A stretch of 14,695 nt of DNA from an uncultured Eubacteriales bacterium (GTDB lineage Bacteria; Bacillota; Clostridia; Oscillospirales; Oscillospiraceae). Location of the stretch: assembly GCA_900544945.1 (NCBI GenBank), contig UQXG01000045.1, forward strand, positions 1-14,695, in the 5' to 3' direction. The position numbers were made by a program, and so were the translations under genes. Positions 1 to 7,040 of this stretch are shown piece after piece. Position 1 is the stretch's first letter, and the number at the start of each line of letters is the position of its first letter. The notes beneath the pieces are model-generated. The model saw nothing but the letters and a program-made list of their open reading frames with translations, did not search any database and had not been told where the DNA came from.

Positions 1-162
1 GTGTAAAGGGAGCTGGCTCGCGCGTCTCACGCAAGCGCGAGACTGAGGGATTGTACAGCTACATTTGTTGTAAGTGCTCGGAAACATAGGAGTTCTGATC
101 CCCTCAGTCATGGCCTTGCGTGAGACGGCCATGACAGCTCCCCTTGCTGACCAAGGGGAGCC
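1..162. mobile_element. MITE-like palindromic element, left end outside window
   Basis: Non-coding element built from two mirror-image ends. The left hairpin has arms CTCGCGC (17-23) and GCGCGAG (35-41) around the loop GTCTCACGCAA (24-34). The right hairpin has arms GTCATGGCC (107-115) and GGCCATGAC (127-135) around TTGCGTGAGAC (116-126). The right loop is the exact reverse complement of the left loop, and the flanks GGGAGCTG and ACTGAGGG are shared when the right end is read on the minus strand. A further stem, GCTCCCCTTG with CAAGGGGAGC, closes the right edge (137-161). There is no coding content. The outer left terminus lies before base 1. A related element sits at 3577-3720. That it moves is inferred from the terminal inverted repeats and multiple copies; no target-site duplication could be assigned. 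Confidence 0.6.
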
Positions 163-199
163 TTGGGCGGCCAATGGCCGCCCCTACATTCCTTTTTCG
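151..199. repeat. GGCCAATGGCC palindromic tag, copy A
   Basis: A block of about 48 bases, repeated with few differences at 3710-3756 in the same orientation. Its core is GGGCGGCC, AAT, GGCCGCCC (165-183), a perfect 8-bp palindrome around AAT, followed in both copies by CCCCT, a short variable stretch and TTCTTTTTCG-like pyrimidines. It directly abuts the GGGGAGCC terminus of the MITE-like element in both places, so it may be part of that element or a preferred neighbour. Read on the minus strand it yields a peptide beginning AAIGRPRLP, a spurious product of the repeat. Confidence 0.65.
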
Positions 200-223
200 A
201 GGGTGTCTCGCGGGAGAAAAGCG

Positions 224-264
224 GATTGCCACACCAGTGACATCGGTCACTGGTTCGCAATGAC
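224..264 (+). repeat. REP-like hairpin repeat, copy 1
   Basis: A long imperfect hairpin. The outer arms are ATTGC (225-229) and GCAAT (257-261). The inner arms are ACCAGTGAC (233-241) and GTCACTGGT (246-254), with the loop ATCG. The consensus flanks are GGATTGCCAC on the left and TTCGCAATGAC on the right. Two further copies, one inverted, lie at 14123-14160 and 14217-14255. The element lies between genes, upstream of the membrane-protein operon. Its role is unknown. Confidence 0.7.
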
Positions 265-382
265 AACCTCTATCGCAGCGCGCAGCCGTATATTCCCATT
301 CCCACCCATTTTTTGTATTATACCCGGAAACCCACCCCGAAACAAGGCCAAATACTCCACAAAGAGTTTTTTCACAAAGGGC

Positions 383-411
383 TGGAAATTGGGACAATCA
401 ACTGGTATAAT
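383..411 (+). promoter_or_regulatory. Extended -10 promoter for the 455-3527 operon
   Basis: TATAAT at 406-411 is preceded by TG at 403-404, giving a perfect extended -10 (TGNTATAAT). The -35 is weak: TGGAAA at 383-388 lies at 17-bp spacing. Predicted transcription starts near 418, about 37 bases before the GTG start codon of the first gene. Confidence 0.6.
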
Positions 412-454
412 GCCTGTATCCTGAGAAAACGCTGGATGTTTGGAGGACTGACCT

Positions 455-1135
455 GTGAAAAATGGGAAATATCTGCCGTTTCTGGCCCTTTTTCTGGGCC
501 TTGTCTGTGCCGGGGCCAGGTGGACGCTGTTCCGAAACCATACGGATGCCCTGGGTCTGCTGGAAACCGGAACCTACGCGGAGCTTTGCGTCTGGCTTCT
601 CACCGGCCTGTGCCTGGTGCTGTTCGCCCTTGCCGCCCGCCGGGGCTGGGAGGCAGGAGAAAATAAGCTCGCCGCCCCAGGACAAATGCTCGGCGGCCTG
701 GGCATTTTCCTTACCGCCCTGGGAAATTCCGGTCAGATGGCCGGGCCTGTGGCCAGCCTGTGGAAAATTATGGGACTGCTTGCCGGAGTCTGCCTGATTG
801 TCCAGGGCGTGTGCACCCTGAAAAAGCGCAAAGTTCCCTTCCTGCTGCCGCTGGCCGTCTGCGTTTTTTTCCTTTTGCACCTCATCGACAACTACCGGGG
901 CTGGAGCAGTCAGCCCCAGCTGCAAAAGTACCTGTTTGCCCTGCTGGCAAGCCTGTCCCTTACCTTTTTCAGCTATTGCGATGCCGCCCGGAAGGTTTCT
1001 CTGGGCAAGCCCAGAACCCGGATTTTTTCCGGCCTTTGCGCTGTCTATTTCTGCCTTGCCGCCATTCCCGGTTCCCCGAAATTTACCGTTTTGTATGCCC
1101 TGTGCGCCCTGTGGGCGTTGACCGATGGGGAGTAA
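455..1135 (+). CDS. Multi-pass membrane protein of unknown function
   Basis: A 226-residue, strongly hydrophobic protein that I do not recognise. About eight hydrophobic segments can be seen, near residues 6-25, 42-62, 76-92, 100-120, 127-144, 158-175, 189-204 and 209-223, so it is almost certainly an integral membrane protein. No catalytic motif or conserved charged cluster stands out. The start is GTG, chosen because GGAGG (442-446) lies 8 bases upstream and the N-terminus (MKNGKYLPFLALF) is a plausible first membrane segment. It is the first gene after the extended -10 promoter, and its stop is only 3 bases before the CCA-adding enzyme start, so the two are very probably co-transcribed. 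That linkage does not by itself reveal a function. Confidence 0.75.
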   Translation: MKNGKYLPFLALFLGLVCAGARWTLFRNHTDALGLLETGTYAELCVWLLTGLCLVLFALAARRGWEAGENKLAAPGQMLGGLGIFLTALGNSGQMAGPVASLWKIMGLLAGVCLIVQGVCTLKKRKVPFLLPLAVCVFFLLHLIDNYRGWSSQPQLQKYLFALLASLSLTFFSYCDAARKVSLGKPRTRIFSGLCAVYFCLAAIPGSPKFTVLYALCALWALTDGE

Positions 1136-1138
1136 TCC

Positions 1139-2482
1139 ATGTATCTGCCTGATTTGATTCAAAAATGTATCTCGGCTCTGGAAGATGCCGGTTTCGCCGC
1201 CTACGCCGTGGGCGGCTGCGTCCGGGACAGCCTTCTGGGTCTTTCCCCCCAGGACTACGACCTGTGCACCAACGCCCTGCCCCAGCAGACCAAGGCCGTC
1301 TTCCGGGACTATCGTCTGGTGCTGGCCGGGGAAAAGCACGGAACCGTCACCGTCGTCACCCCGGAGGGAAAGGTGGAGATCACCACCTTCCGCACAGAAG
1401 GGGGCTACCGGGACAGCCGTCACCCGGACTGGGTGAAATTTGTGCCGGACATCGAGGGCGACCTGTCCCGCCGGGATTTTACCGTCAACGCCATGGCCTA
1501 TTCTCCCACCCGGGGCTTTGCCGACCCCTTCGGGGGACAGGCCGATCTGCAAAGCCATATTCTCCGGGCAGTGGGCAACCCGGAGACCCGGTTCCGGGAG
1601 GATGCTCTGCGGATTCTCCGGGGGGTGCGGTTTTCGGCCAAATACGGCCTGACCCCGGAAAACGCCACCCTGAACGCCATGGTTTCAGAGTCTCATCTTC
1701 TGGACAGCCTGGCCAGGGAGCGGGTCTTTGAGGAGCTGGGGAAATATCTTCTTGTGGCAAACGTGGAGGATCTGCGCCGGTTTGCCCCCATTCTGGGGGC
1801 GGCGATTCCGGAGCTTTCTCCCATGATCGGCTTTGACCAGCACAGCCCTCACCACGCCTACGACCTGTTCACCCACACCGCCCATGTGGTGGCGGGGGTT
1901 CCGGCGGAGCCGGTGATGCGCTGGGCGGCGCTGCTCCACGACACGGGAAAAATCACCACCTTCACCCGGGACGCTACCGGCCGGGGGCATTTCTACGGCC
2001 ACGCCAAGGAAAGTGCCCGGATTGCCGATGCCGTTCTTCGCCGGCTGAAGGCTCCCACCGCCCTTCGGGAGGCGGCGGTGCTGCTCATCGAAAAGCACAT
2101 GACCCGGCTCCTGCCGGAGGAAAAATTCCTCCGGCGGCAGGCGGCGAAGCTGGGCTTTCCCTTCCTTTACGAGCTGCTGGCCTTGCAGAAGGCGGACATG
2201 GGCAGCAAGGGTACCGGCGAGGACGACGGCAGCGCCCTTTTCGCCCAGACCGAGGAAATGCTTCACAAATTGGAGGCGGAGCACCTCTGCCTGAGCATGA
2301 AAGACCTGGCCGTCAACGGCAGCGATCTGATGGCTCTGGGCTTTTCCGGCCGAGCCATCGGCACCTGCCTGAACGCCCTGCTGGGGGAGGTTCTGGAACA
2401 GCGGCTTCCCAACGAGCGGCAGGCGCTGCTGGCCTTCGCCGCCGGACAGCCAAAAACCGACTCCGACAGGAAGGATCCATAA
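1139..2482 (+). CDS. cca: CCA tRNA nucleotidyltransferase, HD-domain type
   Basis: This enzyme adds or repairs the 3'-terminal CCA of tRNAs using CTP and ATP, without a nucleic acid template, in the cytoplasm. It has 447 residues. The class II nucleotidyltransferase head is clear: YAVGGCVRDSLLG (residues 22-34), the metal-binding DYDLCT (39-44), RRDFTVNAMAY (111-121), and the nucleotide-selecting region ETRFREDALRILRGVRF (149-165). An HD phosphohydrolase-type domain follows, with ALLHDTGK at 264-271 and HFYGHAKES at 284-292. This domain is common in bacterial CCA enzymes and is linked to removal of 2'-phosphates or cyclic phosphates. The length is usual for the HD-containing family. The sequence alone does not exclude a poly(A)-polymerase-like or A-adding/CC-adding variant, but a full CCA enzyme is the simplest reading. 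The stop is one base before the next start. Confidence 0.93.
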   Translation: MYLPDLIQKCISALEDAGFAAYAVGGCVRDSLLGLSPQDYDLCTNALPQQTKAVFRDYRLVLAGEKHGTVTVVTPEGKVEITTFRTEGGYRDSRHPDWVKFVPDIEGDLSRRDFTVNAMAYSPTRGFADPFGGQADLQSHILRAVGNPETRFREDALRILRGVRFSAKYGLTPENATLNAMVSESHLLDSLARERVFEELGKYLLVANVEDLRRFAPILGAAIPELSPMIGFDQHSPHHAYDLFTHTAHVVAGVPAEPVMRWAALLHDTGKITTFTRDATGRGHFYGHAKESARIADAVLRRLKAPTALREAAVLLIEKHMTRLLPEEKFLRRQAAKLGFPFLYELLALQKADMGSKGTGEDDGSALFAQTEEMLHKLEAEHLCLSMKDLAVNGSDLMALGFSGRAIGTCLNALLGEVLEQRLPNERQALLAFAAGQPKTDSDRKDP

Positions 2483-2483
2483 C

Positions 2484-3527
2484 ATGAATCTGAAAACCAA
2501 ACTTTTTTCCCTGATTCTGGCGTTTGGGGTGCTGCTGGGCGGCTGCGCCCAGTCTTTTCCGGCTCCGATTGAGACGGCAGGGGAGAGCCTGACCGTTTCT
2601 TTTCTTGATGTAGGCCAGGCGGACTGCGCCCTGCTGGAATGCGGGGGCGAATTCATGCTCATCGACGGAGGCAACCGGGAGGACAGCCAGCTGGTGGTGT
2701 CGTATCTCGAGCAGCAGGGTGTCCGGGAGCTGGCGGCGGTGGTGTGCACCCACGCCCATGAGGATCATGTAGGCGGTCTGCCCGCGGTGCTGGCGGTGTA
2801 CCCTACCAAAGCGGTTTACGCCCCCACCCGGACCTATTCCTCCAAAATCTTCGATAAATTCGTTTACTATACCGATCAGCAGGGGCTGGAAATCACCATC
2901 CCCGCCCCCGGCGACGGTTTCACCCTGGGGAATGCCCAGGTGACGGTGGTGGGGCCGGTAAAATCCTACGCCGAGCCCAACAACACTTCCATCGTTATGC
3001 GCGTTGCCTTCGGAAGCACCGTGTTCCTTTTCACCGGGGACATGGAGACGGAAGCGGAAAACGATATGCTGGACGATTGGGGAGACAAAATGGACTGGAA
3101 GGCGGATGTGCTCAAGGTGGGTCACCACTGCTCCAATACTTCCACAGGCTATCGCTTTCTGAATGAGGTCATGCCGGACTATGGGGTCATCAGCCTGGGC
3201 AAGGACAATTCCTACGGCCATCCCCACGCCGAGCCTCTGTCCCGGCTCCGGCAGGCGGGGACGGTGATTCTGCGCACCGATGAGCTGGGCACCATTCAGG
3301 CGGTGTCCGACGGGAAAACCGTCACCTTCACCTGGGAGAACCAGTCGGAAAACCCGGAAAACGCCGAGACGGCGGCTCAAACAGTGTTTATTGGCAATAA
3401 GAATTCCAGGAAATTCCATTACCCGGACTGTGCCAATCTGCCTGCCGAGAAGAATTCCGTGGAATTTTCCTCCTATCAGGATGCCATTGACGCCGGGTAT
3501 ACCCCGTGCTCCAGTTGCTTGAAATAG
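2484..3527 (+). CDS. ComEC-like metallo-beta-lactamase lipoprotein with Ada-type C-terminal zinc domain
   Basis: A 347-residue extracytoplasmic protein. A short signal peptide ends in the lipobox LLGGC (17-21), which predicts lipidation at Cys21. The metallo-beta-lactamase fold follows: VSFLDVGQADC (38-48), LIDGG (59-63), the metal ligands HAHEDH (90-95), FTGD (183-186), and KVGHHCSNTS (211-220). This pattern matches the stand-alone hydrolase domain of ComEC/Rec2, which degrades the non-transported DNA strand during uptake. No competence membrane domain is present, so nuclease activity is inferred only. The last 45 residues carry FHYPDC (Cys316) and GYTPCSSC (Cys342, Cys345), resembling the zinc-binding Cys module of Ada that is often appended to secreted nucleases. 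The gene starts one base after cca, with AGGAAGGA about 8 bases before the ATG. Confidence 0.85.
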   Translation: MNLKTKLFSLILAFGVLLGGCAQSFPAPIETAGESLTVSFLDVGQADCALLECGGEFMLIDGGNREDSQLVVSYLEQQGVRELAAVVCTHAHEDHVGGLPAVLAVYPTKAVYAPTRTYSSKIFDKFVYYTDQQGLEITIPAPGDGFTLGNAQVTVVGPVKSYAEPNNTSIVMRVAFGSTVFLFTGDMETEAENDMLDDWGDKMDWKADVLKVGHHCSNTSTGYRFLNEVMPDYGVISLGKDNSYGHPHAEPLSRLRQAGTVILRTDELGTIQAVSDGKTVTFTWENQSENPENAETAAQTVFIGNKNSRKFHYPDCANLPAEKNSVEFSSYQDAIDAGYTPCSSCLK

Positions 3528-3576
3528 CCGGGAGCCGCCGAAAAACGCACTGGTGCGGGAGCACCTCCGCCCCCTT

Positions 3577-3720
3577 GGCTCCCACTCTGGGGGAGCTGTC
3601 ACGAAGTGACTGAGAGGGTAAAAACGCCCTCTCCGCCTCCGGCACCTCTCCCATAGGGAGAGGCAAGGCCCTCATCCGGCACGGCTGCGCCGTGCCATCC
3701 CCCTTGCGTAAAGGGGAGCC
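3577..3720. mobile_element. MITE-like hairpin-rich element, complete copy
   Basis: A 144-base non-coding element with inverted termini GGCTCCC (3577-3583) and GGGGAGCC (3713-3720). It holds a chain of hairpins: GTCAC-GAA-GTGAC (3598-3610); GAGAGGG with CCCTCTC (3612-3618 and 3627-3633); CCTCTCCC with GGGAGAGG (3645-3652 and 3656-3663); and GGCACGG with CCGTGCC (3679-3696). At both ends a hairpin sits between conserved flanks (GGGAGCTG... ...CTGAGAGGG), as in the element at 1-162, but its stem sequence differs completely. It lies just downstream of the lipoprotein gene, and there is no transposase in the window. Confidence 0.6.
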
Positions 3721-3756
3721 GTGGACGGCCAATGGCCGCCCCTGCTTTCTTTTTCG
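3710..3756. repeat. GGCCAATGGCC palindromic tag, copy B
   Basis: Second copy of the block at 151-199, in the same orientation and again immediately after a GGGGAGCC terminus. The core palindrome is CGGCC-AAT-GGCCG (3726-3738); the outer pairs of copy A are lost here because of GGAC in place of GGGC. It is followed by CCCCTGC and TTTCTTTTTCGG. Confidence 0.65.
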
Positions 3757-3783
3757 GTAGATTTTCCACCAATACGCAAAACA

Positions 3784-3810
3784 GCGGCACCGGGAAACCG
3801 GTGCCGCCGT
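3784..3810 (-). terminator. Bidirectional intrinsic terminator after kdgK
   Basis: A perfect 10-bp GC-rich stem, GCGGCACCGG (3784-3793) with CCGGTGCCGC (3798-3807), closed by GAAA on the plus strand. On the minus strand it is followed by TGTTTTGCG, which suits termination of the regulator-eda-kdgK operon, whose last stop is 20 bases away. On the plus strand it is followed by CGTTTTATGG, so it could also stop read-through from the operon ending at 3527. Confidence 0.8.
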
Positions 3811-3827
3811 TTTATGGAAAGGGGGGA

Positions 3828-4856
3828 TTATCTCTGAATTCTGCCGGAGCCGTCGCCGCCGGCCAGCTTCTCCACTTCCGCCAGAGTGACCATGTTGTAG
3901 TCGCCCTCGATGGAGTGCTTCAGGGCGGAAGCCGCAACCGCGAACTCCACAGCCGCCTGGGTGTCCTTACCGTTCATCAGGGAGTAGATCAGGCCGCCGC
4001 CGAAGCTGTCGCCGCCGCCGACCCGGTCGATGATGTGCAGGTCGTACTTCTTGGAGAAGCAGTACTCGTCCTTGGCCACGTTGTACAGCATGGCAGACCA
4101 GCCGTTGTCAAAGGCGGAGTGGCTTTCCCGGAGGGTGATGGCAACCATCTCAAAGCCGAACTTGTCCGCCAGCTGCCGGGCGACGCTCTTGTAGCCCTCG
4201 TGGTTCAGCTTGCCGCCGTAGATGTCGGTGGCCTCCGCCTCGATGCCGAAGACGTCCTTGGCGTCCTCCTCGTTGGAGATGCACACGTCCACATACTGGC
4301 ACAGATCGGTCATGGCGGCACGGGCCTGCTCCCGGGTCCAGAGCTTGCCCCGATAGTTCAGGTCGCAGGAAATCTTGATGCCCCGAGCCTTGGCGGCCTT
4401 GCAGGCCTGGCGGCAGGTCTCCACCAGATTCTCGCCCAGAGCGGGGGTGATGCCGGTGAAGTGGAACCACTCCACGCCCTCGAAGATCTTGTCCCAGTCG
4501 AAGTCGGCGGGGACGGACTCCTGGATGGCGGAGTGGGCCCGGTCGTAGATGCACACGGAGCCGCGCTGAGAAGCGCCCTTCTCATTGAAATAGACGCCGA
4601 CCCGGTTGCCGCCCCGGACGATCTTGGAGGTGTCCACGCCGTACCGGCGCAGAGAGTTGACGGCCGCCTGACCGATGGCGTGGGTGGGCAGCTTGGTGAC
4701 GTAGGCTACGTCCATGCCGTAGTTGGCCAGGGACACGGCCACGTTGGCCTCGCCGCCGCCGAAGGTGAATTCCACATGGTCGCACTGGACAAAACGCTCG
4801 TAGTTGTAGGGCTGAAGCCGCAGCATCAGCTCACCGAAGGTGACAATTTTTCCCAT
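3828..4856 (-). CDS. kdgK: 2-dehydro-3-deoxygluconokinase (PfkB family)
   Basis: A cytoplasmic sugar kinase that phosphorylates 2-keto-3-deoxygluconate with ATP to give KDPG, the substrate of the aldolase encoded just upstream. It has 342 residues, normal for PfkB-family KDG kinases. Visible features are the substrate-binding GGGEANVA (33-40), DLNYRGKLW (165-173, close to the KDG-kinase DxNxRxxLW pattern), and the C-terminal catalytic and anion-hole signature GGGDSFGGG (280-288) with Asp283 as the likely base. The last position of the usual GAGD motif is kept, but Ala is replaced by Gly. The ATG start is supported by GGGAGG about 10 bases upstream. It begins 24 bases after the aldolase stop and is the last gene of the operon before the terminator. 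Gluconokinase or fructokinase activity is less likely, given the pairing with eda. Confidence 0.9.
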   Translation of the reverse strand: MGKIVTFGELMLRLQPYNYERFVQCDHVEFTFGGGEANVAVSLANYGMDVAYVTKLPTHAIGQAAVNSLRRYGVDTSKIVRGGNRVGVYFNEKGASQRGSVCIYDRAHSAIQESVPADFDWDKIFEGVEWFHFTGITPALGENLVETCRQACKAAKARGIKISCDLNYRGKLWTREQARAAMTDLCQYVDVCISNEEDAKDVFGIEAEATDIYGGKLNHEGYKSVARQLADKFGFEMVAITLRESHSAFDNGWSAMLYNVAKDEYCFSKKYDLHIIDRVGGGDSFGGGLIYSLMNGKDTQAAVEFAVAASALKHSIEGDYNMVTLAEVEKLAGGDGSGRIQR

Positions 4857-4880
4857 TTTTTCGTTCCTCCCGTATGGTAA

Positions 4881-5837
4881 TTACTTTTGCAGCAGGTGCA
4901 GGGCAAAGCCGCCGAACTCGCCTGCCAGATACACGGCAACCAGCTTGCCGTTCTTGTACTTGGCGGAATCGGCCAGAACCGCGTAGCCCTTCCGCTCCAG
5001 GACAGACACGGCCAGGTTGATGTTGTTGGTGCGGATGGCGATGTGGCCGTTGGTGCCGAGATAGGGGCTCTTCATGATCTCCACGCCGGAGGAGGCGAAC
5101 ACGGAGCTGTTGCCGTCCTTCACGGGCAAATCAAAGGCTTTGTTCAGCTCGCCTGCCAGAGACAGTGCGGCCTCGGCGTCGGGCATATTGATGCCCACAT
5201 GAACCACCTCGAAGCCCAGAGCGGCCTTCCGGGCCTCCCGGCACAGGTTCGTGATCTTCTCCCAGTTGCCGGCGGCGATCTCGGCCTTGGGGCAGACCCA
5301 GCTGCCGCCCACGGCGTGGATGAAGGGAGCGGAGATAAAATCGCCTACGTTGTCGGCGTTCACGCCGCCGGTGGGCAGGAACTTCATATCGCCGAAGGGA
5401 GCCGCCAGATTCTTCAGGGCGGTCAGGCCGCCGTAGACGTTGGCGGGGAAGAACTTGACCATCTTCAGGCCGTACTTCTTGGCGGACATGATCTCGCTGG
5501 GGGTCACGCAGCCGGGAGCCACGGCAATGCCGTTCTCCACGCACCAGGCCACGACCTCCTCGCTGAAGCCGGGGGAGACGATGAACTTGGCACCCATGGA
5601 TACCGCCAGCTTGGCCTGCTCCAGGTTCAGAACCGTACCGGCACCTACCAGCATGTCGGGGCAGTGATCGGCCACCGCCTTGATGGCATCGGCGGCGCAG
5701 GCCGTGCGGAAGGTGATCTCCATGGTATCGATTCCGCCTGCCAGCATGGCGTTGGCGGTGGGGATGGCGTCCTCCGCCTTCTCCAGAACAACAACAGGGA
5801 CGACAACGGAGTCGGCCAGTCTCTTCAGAACATCCAT
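4881..5837 (-). CDS. eda: KDPG/KHG aldolase fused to a C-terminal VOC-like domain
   Basis: This enzyme cleaves 2-keto-3-deoxy-6-phosphogluconate to pyruvate and glyceraldehyde-3-phosphate (Entner-Doudoroff and hexuronate pathways); related enzymes also cleave 4-hydroxy-2-oxoglutarate. Residues 1-205 form the class I aldolase barrel: Glu40 in METFR-like TMEITFRT, GAGTVL (65-70), the Schiff-base lysine Lys128 in MVKFFPAN (126-133), and PTGGVN (155-160). Residues 208-318 form a separate unit (VVHVGINMPD ... GHIAIRTNNINLAVSVLERKGYAVL ... GFALHLLQK) that resembles a glyoxalase/VOC half-fold. Classical KDPG aldolases are about 205-215 residues, so the extra 110 make this a fusion. Its role is not known to me; regulation, oligomerisation or a second step are possible. 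The RBS AGGAGG lies about 9 bases before the ATG. The gene sits between the regulator and kdgK. Confidence 0.9.
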   Translation of the reverse strand: MDVLKRLADSVVVPVVVLEKAEDAIPTANAMLAGGIDTMEITFRTACAADAIKAVADHCPDMLVGAGTVLNLEQAKLAVSMGAKFIVSPGFSEEVVAWCVENGIAVAPGCVTPSEIMSAKKYGLKMVKFFPANVYGGLTALKNLAAPFGDMKFLPTGGVNADNVGDFISAPFIHAVGGSWVCPKAEIAAGNWEKITNLCREARKAALGFEVVHVGINMPDAEAALSLAGELNKAFDLPVKDGNSSVFASSGVEIMKSPYLGTNGHIAIRTNNINLAVSVLERKGYAVLADSAKYKNGKLVAVYLAGEFGGFALHLLQK

Positions 5838-5885
5838 TTTATGAACCTCCTATAATTTATGCGTCCGTTTGGGACGCGGATATAC

Positions 5886-6968
5886 TTATCTGTGATTTTC
5901 CCGCCACTGGCGCAGCTGGGTGGATTTGCGGATCACCAGCTCCATGGGAAGCAGAATCTCCTGCTTCTCCGTTTCCGGCTCCCGGATCAGCTGGATCAGG
6001 GTCTGGGCGGCGATGGAGCCGATTTCCCCGGGACGGATATTGAAGGCGGTGAGCTTCGCCGACTGCATGGGGGAAATGGAGAACTGGGAATCCCAGCCCC
6101 AGTCGTCGGGGCCGCACAGCCCCAGATCCCCGGGGGTTTCCAGCCCCATGGTGTCCAGAACCCCGGAAATATGGGAACAGGTCACGGAATTGACGGCGAT
6201 GATGGCGGGAACCTCCCCGGGCGCGCAGGAATCCAGCAGACTCCGGATGCACCGGGCGGTATTCTTGTTGTCGCTCAAATCCAGCACATAGGTCAGCGCC
6301 TCTCCGTTTTCCTCCGGGAAAATTTCTTTCACGCTTTGCAGATAGGCGTTGCGCCGATTGAACCGGGCGGAGTTGGTGCGATATTCCTGGGTAAAGAAAG
6401 CCACCTTGCAGAAGCCTTCCTCCTTCAGATGGCTGACAAGCTTGGGCATGACGCTGAAATGCTGGCTGCCTACGAAGGGAAAGCGGAAATCGCTGACATA
6501 CCGGTCGCAGAGCACCACCGGCACGCCGTCGCAGGCCACCCGGATGAGGCTTGGGTTTACATAACTTGCGGTGTTGACGATGAGCCCGTCCACCCGGCGG
6601 CACAGAAGGGTCTGAATCAGATGCTCCTCCAGCTCCAGGTTGTCCTTGCTGTCCACGATCAGGGGCACATAGCCCGCTTCCAGCAGGGTATGTCCCACCC
6701 CGCGAACCATGCTGGAGCAGAAGGGACTGGAAATGTCGGAGACCACCACGCCGATCTGCATGGAGTTGCGGCCTCGCAGGGACTGGGCCAGGGAATTGGG
6801 ATGATAGTTGGACATCCGGATTACCGTTTCGATGCGGGAACGGGTGTCCTCGCTCATCATGGAGAACTTTCCGTTCAGAAATCGTGAAACCGTTGTCCTG
6901 GAAACACCGGCAGCCTTGGCGATGTCCCCAATGGTAACGTTCTTTCTGCTATTATCCGTATTCTTCAT
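5886..6968 (-). CDS. LacI-family transcriptional regulator, KdgR-like by context
   Basis: A 360-residue DNA-binding regulator. The N-terminal LacI helix-turn-helix reads VTIGDIAKAAGVSRTTVSRF (11-30). The hinge YHPNSLAQSLRGR (55-67) matches the YxPNxxAxxLxxx pattern. A periplasmic-binding-like effector domain follows, starting at MQIGVVVSDISSPFCSSMVRG (70-90). It is the first gene of the minus-strand operon with eda and kdgK, and faces the permease operon across 511 bases, so it probably controls one or both directions in response to a sugar acid or keto acid. That is inference from position; the effector cannot be read from the sequence. The ATG is supported by AGGAAAC upstream and by the conserved N-terminal HTH. 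The 48-base gap to eda fits co-transcription. Confidence 0.88.
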   Translation of the reverse strand: MKNTDNSRKNVTIGDIAKAAGVSRTTVSRFLNGKFSMMSEDTRSRIETVIRMSNYHPNSLAQSLRGRNSMQIGVVVSDISSPFCSSMVRGVGHTLLEAGYVPLIVDSKDNLELEEHLIQTLLCRRVDGLIVNTASYVNPSLIRVACDGVPVVLCDRYVSDFRFPFVGSQHFSVMPKLVSHLKEEGFCKVAFFTQEYRTNSARFNRRNAYLQSVKEIFPEENGEALTYVLDLSDNKNTARCIRSLLDSCAPGEVPAIIAVNSVTCSHISGVLDTMGLETPGDLGLCGPDDWGWDSQFSISPMQSAKLTAFNIRPGEIGSIAAQTLIQLIREPETEKQEILLPMELVIRKSTQLRQWRENHR

Positions 6969-7040
6969 TATATATTGTTTCCTGTCTGAAAAGTTCTGTT
7001 TCCTTTCAAAAATGGAGGATAAACCCCGGATTTAGCTCAA

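Noticed and set aside
104..397. Minus-strand peptide containing AAIGRPRLP, repeated at 3599-3790
   Set aside because: Both readings arise from the palindromic tag and MITE-like repeat, so the shared peptide reflects repeated DNA and not a protein family.
398..1558. Long minus-strand open frame (386 codons) across the membrane protein and cca
   Set aside because: It is antisense to two well-supported genes, is glycine/glutamine-rich low-complexity in translation, and has no family motif. It follows from high-GC codon use on the plus strand.
3577..3720. CRISPR array or tRNA-like structure in the hairpin-rich spacer
   Set aside because: The hairpins differ in sequence and spacing, there are no regular repeat-spacer units, and no cloverleaf or anticodon arm could be drawn.
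3732..4880. 382-codon plus-strand open frame opposite kdgK
   Set aside because: It is the antisense shadow of a gene with clear PfkB motifs; it begins inside a repeat and has no RBS.
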